This document shows positions 1-10,261 of a DNA stretch of 64,000 bases, one piece after another. How positions within the stretch are numbered: position 1 is the stretch's first letter; every line of letters begins with the position of its first letter. The notes beneath the pieces were generated by a model. That model searched no databases. It saw only the letters and a list, made by a program, of their open reading frames with translations, and was not told the origin of the DNA. The translations under genes and the position numbers were made by a program. This DNA comes from Tieghemostelium lacteum (Eukaryota > Evosea > Eumycetozoa > Dictyosteliales > Raperosteliaceae), in assembly GCA_001606155.1 (NCBI GenBank), contig LODT01000023.1, positions 124,001 to 188,000 of the forward strand. Reading direction: 5' to 3'.

Positions 1-443
1 TAGTTTTTTGGACTGTTGGAAACAAACTCAATAACACACCACTTCAAAATCATTTTTATAAAGCTTTGAATGAAAATGGTAGAGTTAAAGTTAATAGACA
101 ACTACAAGTTGAAGGATACCAAAACATCTTTGCCGTTGGTGATATTAATAATATTGATGAAATGAAAAATGCCTATCACGCTCATTATCATGGTACCATA
201 GCTGCAAACAATATAATCTCATTAGATTCATCAAAAGATAAAATCAATGCAAAATTATCATCTCACAAATCAATGAAACCTTCTTTAGTTGTCTCATTTG
301 GACCCTCTGATGGCATAGGTCAAATGTATGGTTGGTACATTGGAAGTTATTTTGCAACCATCATACAATCCAAACACCTATTCACCGACACTTTTTACCA
401 ACTAATGAACAAACCAAAACCAATCTACTTTTCAAAAATTTAA
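1..443 (+). CDS. AIFM2/FSP1-like FAD oxidoreductase, 3' part
   Basis: This is the 3' end of a gene that begins outside the window. Reading frame 3 is open from base 3 to the TAA at 441-443, about 146 residues. The visible part contains a TVGNK-like stretch, then NIFAVGDINN, the GD motif that contacts FAD in pyridine-nucleotide disulfide oxidoreductases, followed by KNAYHAHYHG. This order matches the C-terminal half of AIF-like flavoproteins of the AMID/FSP1 (AIFM2) type, which use NAD(P)H to reduce quinones at membranes. That role is known for the family and is not shown here. The N-terminal NAD- and FAD-binding Rossmann motifs are beyond the edge. The first in-frame ATG is not the real start, because coding sequence continues upstream of it. 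Confidence 0.82.
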   Translation, partial: VFWTVGNKLNNTPLQNHFYKALNENGRVKVNRQLQVEGYQNIFAVGDINNIDEMKNAYHAHYHGTIAANNIISLDSSKDKINAKLSSHKSMKPSLVVSFGPSDGIGQMYGWYIGSYFATIIQSKHLFTDTFYQLMNKPKPIYFSKI

Positions 444-760
444 AGCCATCTAAAGAAAAGTATTGGTGATCAAAATAAAAAAAAATTTTGGGGTTGAAGA
501 AATTGATATATAAAAGGATTTATTAAAAAAAAGAGTAATTAGAATTCTAGGTTACCTATTTATTTTATATTAAAATTTTGTATTTATATAATGGAAAGAA
601 TATGGAAGTTTATTTAATTTGTATTATTATAATTTTTTTTTTTTTTTTTTTTTTGATTTTTCAAATTTACCACATCGAAAATCTAGGCTAGTCTGTATTT
701 AATTTTAATCAAAACTGAGTAAATTGATGTAATATACAAACAGTTGAAATATTTATCAAT
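444..760. other. intergenic spacer
   Basis: About 317 bases of A+T-rich spacer between two genes on the same strand. It includes a run of about 19 T at 636-654. It should hold the 3' UTR of the oxidoreductase and the promoter of the ARF gene. I see no defined motif or coding exon. Confidence 0.6.
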
Positions 761-1392
761 ATGGGCGGTTTATTTTCGAGACTTTTTATTACTAAAGAAC
801 CACTGAAGGTAATGCTTGTGGGTCTAGACCATGTAGGAAAAACCTCATTATTGTTCAAGTTAAAGTTAAATCAAAATGTAAATACAATTCCAACAATTGG
901 ATTTAATGTTGAAACTGTGACAATAGCTGGTATGAATTTAGTAATGTAAATGTTAATTTCTTACATTTAGGAGAAATGTATAATGAACTAACTTTGATTG
1001 CTATAAATATTTATAACACGATTGTTATATTTAGATGGGATGTGGGTGGTGGAGATAAAATTAGACCATTATGGAAACACTATAGTCAAGAATCAAAAGG
1101 TATAATATTTATGGTTGACAGTAGTGATAGAGAGAGAATAAAAGAGGCTTCTAAAGATGCTTTATTTCCCTGTATTTTAGATCAAGATGTTTTTCAAAAT
1201 ATTCCAATTCTAGTATTAGCCAATAAACAAGATATACCAAATTGTATGACTTTAGACGAACTTAATGACAATTTAAATTTACCACCACAAAATTGTTATT
1301 TACATTTGTGTTCTGTAAAAGATGGTACTGGTGTAAAGGAAGGTTTAGAACTTCTAGTCAATGAAATTAACAAAAGAGCTCAGATTAATTGA
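761..1392 (+). CDS. divergent ARF-family small GTPase, copy 1
   Basis: Two exons, 761..945 and 1035..1392, joined across an 89-base intron (GTAAAT donor, ATTTAG acceptor), give 180 residues, the usual ARF length. Visible motifs are the myristoylation signal MGG (Gly2), the P-loop GLDHVGKT (21-28), switch I PTIGFN with the Mg-binding Thr45, switch [15 protein letters not shown] (63-75), and NKQD for guanine. ARF proteins recruit coats and tethers to Golgi and endosomal membranes. The position equal to the catalytic Gln71 of ARF1 is Gly68, so intrinsic GTP hydrolysis is predicted to be poor. The guanine-contacting SAx/CAT motif reads CSVKDGTG. A second, more divergent copy lies 3.5 kb downstream with its intron at the same codon. 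It is not a canonical ARF1; an ARF-like (ARL) name is equally possible. Confidence 0.88.
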
Positions 1393-1559
1393 ATTATACA
1401 TTTAATAAATAAAATTCTTTATTTAACTCAGCTTCGATTTCAAATGGTTTGAGTTTTATAAATACATTAATTCCTTACACCAACAGCATTGAACTATTTT
1501 GGCTTTCATTGAAGGTAATTGAGTATATGTTTATAAGGATGATGTGATATTTTCTGTAA

Positions 1560-1672
1560 GAAAGGGAGATGTATAACCACTACGCAAAAGGGATTAATCG
1601 GATATTAGGTATCATCCTCTATGCCTCTTCTCCTTATAATAAGACCTTCTGGTTTCTTTCACTTTCATTACA
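1560..1672 (+). repeat. solo copy of ~110-bp repeat
   Basis: This stretch closely matches, in the same orientation, 3549..3655 and, inverted, 3801..3911. Shared blocks include GGGATTAATCGGAT, TATGCCTCTTCTCCTTAT and AAGACCTTCTGGTTTCTT. Only one arm is present: no inverted partner is visible in the next few hundred bases. It is either a solo terminal repeat left by the element type seen at 3549..3911 or a decayed copy of it. Confidence 0.75.
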
Positions 1673-1957
1673 TTTGCTATTGTAGAAGTGAGTATTTAAG
1701 AAGGATTACAGTTAATATTAAAAGAATTGGAGATGCTTGACCGTGCAATTGAATTGGTGAGTGTAAATTAGTAAAGTAAAAGATATAATCCTACCCTCAC
1801 CATTCTCAATTAAAAATGGAGAAAAAACACAACTATTCCAAACTACTCTTAACAAGTAGATTAGAGCTCTTTAGACATGATTTGGTTTGTTGAGAAAAAA
1901 TTAGTATAATTGGTCTAATCCTTATGAGTTGATTAAAAAATATGGTGCAGGACTAAT

Positions 1958-2181
1958 GGTATGGTATTGGTACACTTTTATACCAGTGGTAATCCAAAAA
2001 AATTTACCAACGGTAATGGTAAAATAATTTACCAATGGTAATTGGTATACCGTAAGGTGAATTTATTCCTCTTCTACAAATAGATACAACCAAACCTCCT
2101 CCATTGGTAAATTATTATACCATTACCGTTGGTAAATTTTTTTGGATTACCACTGGTATTAAAGTGTACCAATACCGTACC
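1958..2181. repeat. foldback element, 81-bp arms and 62-base loop
   Basis: The left arm 1958..2038 and right arm 2101..2181 are nearly perfect reverse complements with only a few mismatches, and the loop spans 2039..2100. The arms are built from GGTA/TACC-rich words such as TACCAGTGGTAATCC and TTTACCAACGGTAATGG. Such a structure would fold into a long hairpin as RNA or single-stranded DNA. It looks like a miniature inverted-repeat or foldback transposable element, but I see no clear target-site duplication and no coding capacity. The same GGTA-rich vocabulary returns at 2788..2900. Confidence 0.85.
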
Positions 2182-2787
2182 AGTTTACCGGTGGATTATC
2201 ATATAAATTTCTTTAGAAATAAAGTATTAATTTAAAGCAAATAAAGAAGGGATATTTTATTTCAAAAACATGATATCTCTCCCATAGGGGTTTATATGTC
2301 TTAATTATAGTTCTTTTATCATCTACTAGAGTTAGTTATGTTATCAGCAGAAGAATTTCTACACACCTATAAATATTCGCCTATGCTAGTGTAGGAAAAG
2401 ATGATCCTCATCTAAGGACAACTTTGGAGTGGTGTATACCCCGGACCATACCAATTGAACAATCTGAACCTGTAAACAAAATGTCTTCCCTGGTTTAATC
2501 TGGGAGTAGTGCTATTTTAGTTGATTGATGGAGATTAGCCTGCTCATTGATTTTTTGAATTGGGAGTATTGATGTATTCTACATGGAGAGAAGGGATTTA
2601 TCTAAAAAAAAAATATCAAATTTAATTCAAAATAATTAATTTTCCAAACTAAACGAGTGAACAGAAAAATCGTGCATTATAAAAAAATTATAACAAACTA
2701 ACAAAATTTTAAATACTCTTTAAACTAATAGTTTAGTAATTGTATTATGAATATGACGAATTATTTATGTTTCGTAATGGATGCCAA

Positions 2788-2837
2788 AAGGTTTACCGAA
2801 TAGGTAAACCTTAGCCGGTATACCGAATAGGTATACC
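2788..2837. repeat. two adjacent short hairpins with identical GAATA loops
   Basis: Hairpin 1 has perfect 10-bp arms AAGGTTTACC (2788-2797) and GGTAAACCTT (2803-2812) around GAATA. Hairpin 2 has 8-bp arms GGTATACC (2817-2824 and 2830-2837) around the same GAATA loop. Further GGTA-type words follow, including GGTATGGTATGGTATC near 2881. These words are shared with the foldback element at 1958..2181, so this may be a decayed relative of it. Confidence 0.7.
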
Positions 2838-3034
2838 GCGGTTACTTACCAATAAATCAGTAAACTTACCAGTAATTAATGGTATGGTATGGTATCTATT
2901 TTGAAGTATTTGCATTTATTTTAAGTGCTAAAAATTAATAAAAAGTATAAATACAGTGTAATCATTAATTCTTAGCTTGGATAAAGATAAACCAAAAATA
3001 CAATCTAAACCAATATCCTGAACCTATCCTCCAT

Positions 3035-3489
3035 CACCAAATCACTTCCATTACCCTACTCAAATAAAAAGTGCACTTATGTCTATGAATCTATCTCCAC
3101 CCTTATCTTCTTCGAATGTCAAACTACCACAAAGGAATACACTCACCAATTCAATAGCACAGTCAAACATATCCATTTCAAATATAGACTGTATGAAAAA
3201 GAAAAAATATATTCTCTGTGATGAGGTTAATAAATTCATTGCAGATCCCTACCAGAGAACATTTTCTCAAAAGGGTGAAAAACGATCTCATGTTGACTCT
3301 GTCATTCAAAGTCTAAAGGGATCAAACATGGACCCATCAACTAAAAAATACAACTAGAAAAGGAGTTACTTAAAGACAAAATACTCCAACTGCAAATCAT
3401 AAATGAACATGACAAAATCCTCTAATCTACAAATTTAACAAAACATACAAACTAAATTTTATTAATAAACTCTTAACTGATGTTGGCTT
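3035..3489 (+). pseudogene. repeat unit 1 with small coding remnant (coiled-coil C terminus)
   Basis: One of two ~450-bp direct units; the other is 3943..4389. Both open with a CACCAAATCA-like word and close with AACTGATGTYGGCTT. An ATG at 3079 opens 92 codons to a TAG at 3355-3357, containing MKKKKYILCDEVNKFIAD. Directly after, in another frame, the sequence reads QLEKELLKDKILQLQI and stops at about 3425; unit 2 has the matching LEKELLKDNILQLQI. So the frame of unit 1 is broken near 3345, or a small intron is present there that I cannot see. The C-terminal part has the heptad look of a coiled coil. I do not recognise the family. Confidence 0.5.
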
Positions 3490-3548
3490 GGTATAATTTA
3501 AAAAATAAAATAAAAAGAGATATAAATTCATTAGAACACAAAGTGCAA

Positions 3549-3911
3549 TAAAGGGAAGGGTATAACCACTATGCAAAAGGGATTAATCGGATACTAGGTA
3601 TCATCCTCTTATGCCTCTTCTCCTTATCATAAGACCTTAGGGTTCACTTTCATTACACAAAGTATATTTTGAAGGCATTTACTGTTGAGGATGTTGATAA
3701 TTGAAGGGGATGTAAACATCTTTGAGGTGGAAATATTTCATTATGTTTTTGAATAGGTGAGTGTATTCAGTTGAGGTTGTTTGATAATCAAGATGTTGTA
3801 ATTAAAGTGTAAGAAACCAGAAGGTCTTCTGATAAGGAGAAGAGGCATAAGAATATGACCCTAGTATCCGATTAATCCCTTTTGCATAGTGGTTATACCC
3901 CTCCCTTCATT
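3549..3911. mobile_element. MITE-like element with ~105-bp terminal inverted repeats
   Basis: The left arm 3549..3655 and right arm 3801..3911 are inverted copies sharing AACCACTATGCAAAAGGG, GATTAATCGGATACTAG and TATGCCTCTTCTCCTTAT. The ~145-base centre has no coding frame. A third copy of the arm stands alone at 1560..1672. The layout (long TIRs, under 400 bp, no ORF) fits a non-autonomous DNA transposon. It lies between the two ~450-bp units. I could not identify a transposase family or a clear target-site duplication. Confidence 0.7.
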
Positions 3912-3942
3912 GGATCACAACTATTAATAACAAAGACCCAAC

Positions 3943-4389
3943 CACCAAATCATTTACATTAAAATATTCAATTAAAAAGAGCACTATTGAAGTGATGTTT
4001 TTTCTACAATTTTACATTGTGAATTCCTCTTGTGATCAATCAAATATTTCCAACTCAAAGATATTGAATGGACTCCTACTTCAATTCTCAACATCTACAA
4101 TAATAAATACCACATATTTCTATTCAACATAATCGCCATCACCTTCAAATCAATCTGGAACAAATGGACATCATTTTCATACACGGATACATCCAATTTA
4201 ATCAAAATACCTACCCTTAACCAAATCCTAAATATAATCCACCTAGAAAAAGAACTCCTTAAAGACAATATCCTGCAGCTCCAAATAAACAGGGATCTAG
4301 ACAAAATCATTGTCTCTATACTCAAATTAAAAAAATACCAATAAATAAAACTTCAAAATATAAATAAAAAAAGCAACTGATGTCGGCTT
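3943..4389 (+). pseudogene. repeat unit 2 with small coding remnant
   Basis: A diverged direct copy of the unit at 3035..3489, of almost equal length (447 against 455 bases). The plus strand carries a frame ending near 4342 that contains LEKELLKDNILQLQI, parallel to unit 1. Upstream of this the frame reads KYHIFLFNIIAITFKS, where unit 1 has KKYILCDEVNKFIAD. No good start codon lies in the same frame, so the copy looks broken. The long minus-strand frame over 4095..4325 is a shadow of this coding strand. Confidence 0.45.
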
Positions 4390-4847
4390 TGAAAATAATA
4401 TCAAATATTAGCACTCAGATACAATCGATATTTTTATTTACACACTTTGGTCTTGTTACTACTGAAATCTAAAAGATTTAATTTAAATTAATAATTGTCT
4501 TAAATCAAACAAATAAAATGGTAAATTTGAGCAACTATGTAAAGTTTAAGAGATCCCCAATTTTAAGCCATCAAATATCACTAGAAAAGCTCATAAGAAA
4601 TAGATTCACAAAGTGAATGAGAGCTTTAGATTATTATTAAAATCAAATATTTTCAATAAAAATCATGATGATATATAAATTGGAATATATTTAAACCACA
4701 TAATTTTAATTTTAAATCAATTAACATTTAAATTGTGATTTCCATATATGGAATATGTTTATTTAAAGTTTCATTTATAATTAAAAAATTAGAATAAAAA
4801 AAATAAAAATTTAATTCTGTGTTATTTTTGTAAAAGTTTTCAAAGGA

Positions 4848-5439
4848 ATGGGAGGGGTAATAGGCAGTTTATTTTGTCAAGAACCATTTCATATATTACT
4901 TCTCGGACTTGATGGATCAGGAAAGACATCTTTACTTTATAAATTAAAATTAAATGAAATAATTGAAACAACTCCCACAACATTATACAATGTTGAAACC
5001 ATTTCAATGTCGGGTTTAAATTTAGAAATGTAAGTCTCATTATATACAAATTGATAATGATATAATACTGATGCTATATAGATGGGATCTTGGTGCAGGA
5101 AAGAGTAAAAGTCGACCATTATGGAGACATTATCAAAATAAAATAAGTGGCATAATATTTATGATTGATAGTAGTGATAGAAATAGATTAACAGAGGCAT
5201 CTACTGATGCACTGATTCCTTATGTCTTTAATGAAGATGTATTTAAAGAAACTCCCGTTTTAATATTAGCAAACAAACAAGATCTATCAGGAACATTAAC
5301 TTATAATGAAATTAAAGATGGTTTAAATTTACCAACCAATAGATATTGTCCTATACAATTGTGTTCTGTCCTTGATGGTAGTGGCATAACAGAAGGTTTT
5401 GATAAACTTATTAATGAAATTAAAAAATTAAAAAGATAG
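4848..5439 (+). CDS. divergent ARF-family small GTPase, copy 2
   Basis: Exons 4848..5029 and 5082..5439, separated by a 52-base intron (GTAAGT, TATAG) at the same codon as in copy 1, encode 179 residues. Gly2 for myristoylation (MGG), the P-loop GLDGSGKT (20-27) and NKQD are kept. Switch I has changed from PTIGFN to PTTLYN, and switch II reads WDLGAGKSKSRPLW, one residue longer than the standard WDVGGQDKIRPLW. Both the conserved Gly and the catalytic Gln are thus replaced. GTP binding looks possible but hydrolysis and effector contact are likely altered. It is a tandem paralogue of the gene at 761..1392 and has drifted further from ARF1. Confidence 0.85.
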
Positions 5440-6045
5440 ACCCATTAACCCTGACAGGTATAAATGGTAAAAAAAGTAAGTTTATCATAATATAAGTGAC
5501 AATCAATTTTTAATTGAAATCTTAACATCCTATCATTTAAAAATATTAAGATTAAAGGAGTTCATTAATTAAGAGTTCTAAAAATACATTATTGTAAAGA
5601 ACCATTAATGATCAATGTTTAGCTTTAACAGATTAAGTTTTAAAGTAAAGGATTTTCAATTTTTAATCTTATATTTGCAAACAGGTAAGTTAATGTCTAT
5701 AGAACATATAATCATCTTGTTGGTTTTTTATCAACTAACTCTTACCACTTTTTTATTTATAATTTCAAAGCAGTGAGAAACTTTTATGATAATAATTATT
5801 CTCAATTATTAAATCATAGAATCAGATCTGATAGATTTAAATCCATTATCTTTTTTATTGAAATTCCCAAAAAAAGAGTTAAATGAACCTATTTGAAAAT
5901 GTAATTATATTGGGGGATTGTTGTTGATGTTTAATATTATAAGCTATTGACAATGTTTGTTATTAAATGAACTCTTTATCAATACTATATCTATTATTCA
6001 CTATCTCTAAAAAAAAATATATTATATGACTACTTTGATTAACTA
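5440..6045. other. intergenic spacer
   Basis: About 600 bases between the convergent ARF copy 2 and the four-span membrane protein gene. A+T-rich; I see no coding exon, repeat or RNA gene. Confidence 0.6.
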
Positions 6046-6810
6046 TTAATTTACCATACTTGGCGAAGTTGATGCCTGAAGTAGTGGTTGATACAAAGTT
6101 TTGGAAAATGATTTAATTTTTACAATGGAAAAGAAAATAAATAGAATGACACTGACCAGCAGTAATATCTGGGCTGAAAACATTAGATAAAAACCATGAT
6201 CTATTCTCTTACACTGTTGCTGTAGATACTGCCCACAAAAAGCCTGTCCCCACAACCCATTGCATGTGGAATCTGATATTGTCATATTACAAAACTGTAG
6301 TTTATATATTGCATCATTTCTGCTGATGATTAATATAACAATTTGTGCTACCACTGATAAAAAAGATAAAACTAAAAATATAACTCCCTATATTGATGTA
6401 ATTACATATTCCTATATGTTAACATATATCCCAATGTACTAATATATATAAATATTGATAATCAAAGTTCTAAATAACATACTGCTTTTATAAAATTTAA
6501 ACGATCTGTAAGATTTGAGGTGGTTACATAGACACCAAGTACCGTTACAGCCACTGCATTAAACCAGAGAAATGCTATTCTAAAATCTGTTGTTAAACTA
6601 TATTGATAAAAATAAAATAATCCTTGTGCATCTATGGAAGCTGCAACCTATTAGATTGGTATGGTATTAGAATATCTATCTATCTTCTCTCTATCTCTCC
6701 TATGGTATTAGATAACCTACAATTTGCAATACCACTAAAATGACAAAAGAGTATATTGTAAAGAATGATTTTTGGTGTTTGTTTTCGTCGTCAAAGAGTA
6801 TACTCCTCAT
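6046..6810 (-). CDS. predicted four-span membrane protein, three exons
   Basis: Assembled on the minus strand from exons 6721..6810, 6483..6647 and 6046..6387. Each starts and ends in phase 0, with donors GTAGGT and GTATGT and TAG acceptors, giving 198 residues. Hydrophobic segments lie near residues 17-33, 53-74, 86-107 and 150-172. The third exon carries four cysteines between spans 3 and 4 (in CNMTISDSTC and FCGQYLQQQC), typical of a disulfide-bonded lumenal or extracellular loop. The C terminus is short. Intron excision restores one continuous frame, which supports the model. I do not recognise the family; the layout resembles four-span tetraspan proteins but lacks a CCG motif. Confidence 0.65.
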
Positions 6811-7299
6811 TTTTTTTATAATATTATCCTATTCTAACTACTCTCTAGAGCGCTAGTACTAGTTTTAAAACTATTTATAGAAATTAATTAAATTTAATAA
6901 AACACAAAAATGACTTTTGTTTTTTTTTTTTTTTATCTTTAGATGCACAGTTGTGGGTATTTGATAACTTTTTAAAAATATATCATTAAAATGTCTTTTT
7001 GATTAATTTGTTATTAATTATTGTTTGGAAAGAAATGTAAAACAAAATTTACAATGGTAAATAAAATAAAAAAAAAAAATTAAAAAAAAAATATCTGTTC
7101 AATGTGTGTGATATAACGCATAAATTTTGAAAAATTAGGAGTACAAATAAACCCCAGGGTACTATTAGAACTCATCCCCGCGAGATAAAAAATTTTCTTA
7201 ACCGATCGGTGGTGTGATAACTTCCCAAATTTTCATAAAATTTTTTGTAATGCTGTAATTACAAGTCTTTAGTATTTATTTCAATCTGATCATCATATT
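6811..7299. other. intergenic spacer
   Basis: About 490 bases between two minus-strand genes. It contains T and A runs and a slightly richer island near 7150-7225 with CCCCGCGAG and ACCGATCGGT. I found no coding exon and no fit to a tRNA; the island is unexplained. Confidence 0.5.
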
Positions 7300-10261
7300 T
7301 TAAACTCTTAGAGAAAGTACTAGGTTAAGTTGCTCTGTTGTTAAAGTGTATATTGAATGAGAATTTAGTAATTCTCTCTCTAAACCACCATATGATTTAG
7401 TTTTATAATCCTCTCTAAATTTAAAGAAATCTTTATCTTTCATTTTAAAAATTTCACAAACTTCCCCAATTCTATAAATATAATATATAATATATAATAT
7501 ATATATGTAGTGTTAGTTTATATTCCTATAGGAGTGCATGTAAATAATCAAATATTGAAGGATACATTACTTTTTCATATAATTTTCAGGTTTAATTGAA
7601 AATGAACTAAAAATTAGCAATAGAGTATTCATATCTTTACAAAATTGAATTGAATCTATAGTTTGATTTTGTAGGATAATAATAAAATAATTAGTTTATA
7701 TCTAGTGTATGAATGAAGAGATTAGAGTATTTAATACTAGAGTATTTAATACATACCATTAAATGTAAATTTAGTTTTAAAATCATGGAGTAGTTGGAAT
7801 AGATAACTGTCTAGTGTATTTAAAAGTTTGATGAGTAATGTTGTAACCTTACTAAATGTTAATGATTTGTAGATGATTGCTAACTGGTAACGAATGATGG
7901 TTAGACCATCTAAAATCTCATTAGAAACGTCACTGATGGAAGTCATGGAAGTCAATGAAATGGTTGATTCATTTTCATAGATATCAAGTTCATTTCCATC
8001 TGGACCCAAGTTCTTTTGTTGATTATGATTAGGTTTGGTATTGGTATTGTTGTTGTTGTTGATTGGTGTGTTAGGTTGAAGTTTAGGTTGCATTGGTTGT
8101 TGTGATTGTTTATTGGCTTTTGTAAAAGTTGGTCTTTTTAGATAGCCATCAATTTTGGTTACAAAACAATTGAATAGATTATTATTGAGCTTTCTAATCA
8201 ACTGTTTACCTAGTAATTTGAAATTGTTAATTACTGGTGTAAAAGCCGAGAAACTTTCATCACCTTTAGATGAAGATAGTGTCTGATCATTTTGGCTGTT
8301 CATGTAATCGTATATTTCAATATAGAGTAATTCATCATCCCATTCATGAAGTACTGATACTATATAGTGAATGGAGTTGTATATCAAACAAATCTCACGT
8401 AACTGAATTTCACTCCATGGATCTGATTGATTGGATCTCGAACTCCATGATGAAAGGAATCTGTCAGATGGTAAGACAATAGACAATTCATGCTTGTATT
8501 TCAATAATAGGTCCATTTGAATTTGTATAAAAAACTGAAATTGTAAAGAGGTGTCAGAAAGTAACCAATATCTGTCCTTTAAAGATCTTAGTAGACTGAT
8601 GAGGTTATATGCAGAGTTGGTAGGTTTCATTTGGTCTACATCTGGGAACTCATCCTTATAGAATAATGTAAATCTATCGGAATTCACCATCATTGTGTTA
8701 AAGTATTCATTACAACTTTTAATCTCCAGTTGCAACCATCTATCAAAGATGAAAGGGTCTCTAAAGAGTGAGAATGGTAGTGCTATTTGCACTAGATCTT
8801 TACCAGGTCCTAAATGGAGTCCAATGTCTGATTTAATCTGACCAAATTCCACAGGATTAGGGTAAGAATATACCTCTTGTAGGTACTTTTGAAACCCTAT
8901 AATCTCCTCCATAGTGTGATAAAAGAACTTTCTGTACTCTGATTTCTCGAGAAATAGAGAAATTTCAGATTTGAATTTTGCATTGATTGTCTCTACTAGA
9001 CCTGATATAAACCAATGATGTATATCTATATAGTGTATACCGTGTGATCTAACTAATGTACCTTCAAGTAAATTAAGATAACTAGAGTGGTCTTTAATCA
9101 GTTTCTTTACATAGTGTATAGGCCACTCAGGCTTCTCCAGTATATTAGTTACACGAGATGTCTGAAAATGGTATTTGAAACCTTTAATTAAAGGTTCCAA
9201 TAACTGATCAATAGCCAACAAACGTGTAGAACTATTGGTTTTGGTGTACTTTAGAGTGTTCAATTGAAGTAACAATAAATTTACAAAGTTACTAATAAAT
9301 GTGTTCTTGATGACCAACTTTGACTCTCTTTGTAAAATTTCATCATTTTTTGCTTTTTCTTCTAGTTCTTTAGTTGAGGTGTTAGAGGCACTTGTAGTGC
9401 CAGTAGATGAAGGTATAGGTATATTCTGCTTCTCAAATGTCTCTATATTGATCCAATGTATGTCTTTTAAAGACTGAGAGAGTTGGTCTTTCATCTTTAC
9501 CTCCAAAGTCTTTGCAATCTCTTGAACGAGATAATTAATAACCTTTGTCAAATGTGGACATGAAAATGTAGATCCCTCTTCCGACTCCATCTTTACAACT
9601 GAAGGCATCTCTAGAGCATTTAGATTATGTTGTAACTCAATTAAGTTTCCCAAAGGTTTCAAAGACTGAGTTAAATCCAGTCTCTCTACACATTCATAAA
9701 CCTGATTATTAAACATCTGAATAATCCAAAGTAACTGAAAATACTTTTTAATCCTAGTCAATTGGTTTATAAGTTTAGTACATTTTGCCAATCTATCAAT
9801 TTGACCTTGTTGATGTTCTTCCTGTTGTTCATTTAGTTCACTTGACAATCTCTCTCTACTCTTCTCCTGATCCTCCAACTCCTTAATCGCCTCCCTACTC
9901 CTTTCAATCAACCCATCAATATTCTTTCTATCATTAACCTTATCCAACTAAATTTTGATCAAAATAAATTAGAACTAGAACACACAAAATGACATGCATT
10001 GGGTAGGTCTAATAATGGAAACAAAAAACATACTAATTTTAAAATTTCTAATCTCTCTGCATTCAGCTTCTCTCTAAGGGATGATACATTGTCTAGATAG
10101 GTTTCATTTATAAAATGCTCATCCAAATATGTGGATATATTTATAGCTTCTTTAGTGTCAACAACAGACTTTTCAAGTGTTTTTTCAATGAATGTTGTGC
10201 CAGTAGCACTGCCAGTAGCTATTAAATTGGCATTCTTTGTTGTCAATGATAAGCTCTTCAT
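7300..10261 (-). CDS. rint1: RINT1/Tip20 vesicle-tethering subunit
   Basis: Four exons on the minus strand: 10034..10261, 7757..9947, 7571..7655 and 7300..7471, with phases that match, giving 891 residues. RINT1/Tip20 is a subunit of the NRZ/Dsl1 tether that receives Golgi-derived COPI vesicles at the ER with ZW10 and NAG. The N-terminal part is coiled coil (residues ~55-130). The middle has RINT1-type segments, for example FYKDEFPDVDQMKPTNSAYN followed by LKDRYWLLSD. The two small last exons encode FSSFSIKPENYMKK and LNLVLSLRV, equivalent to the RPENYFK and LLNLR stretches at the human C terminus. A low-complexity Asn/Gln insert lies before the C-terminal region. Reading straight on at 7757 would lose the last ~85 residues. 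Confidence 0.85.

Larger units (their letters stand above)
1393..4847. other. repeat-rich spacer between the two ARF genes
   Basis: About 3.45 kb without a confident intact gene. It holds a 224-bp foldback element, a pair of short hairpins, three copies of a ~110-bp repeat (two of them bounding a transposon-like element), and two ~450-bp direct repeat units carrying related coding remnants. These are listed separately. The remainder is A+T-rich with no coding frame I can defend. Confidence 0.7.

Noticed and set aside
7150-7225. G+C-richer island, checked as tRNA or snoRNA
   Set aside because: No cloverleaf, no box C/D or H/ACA pattern I could defend.
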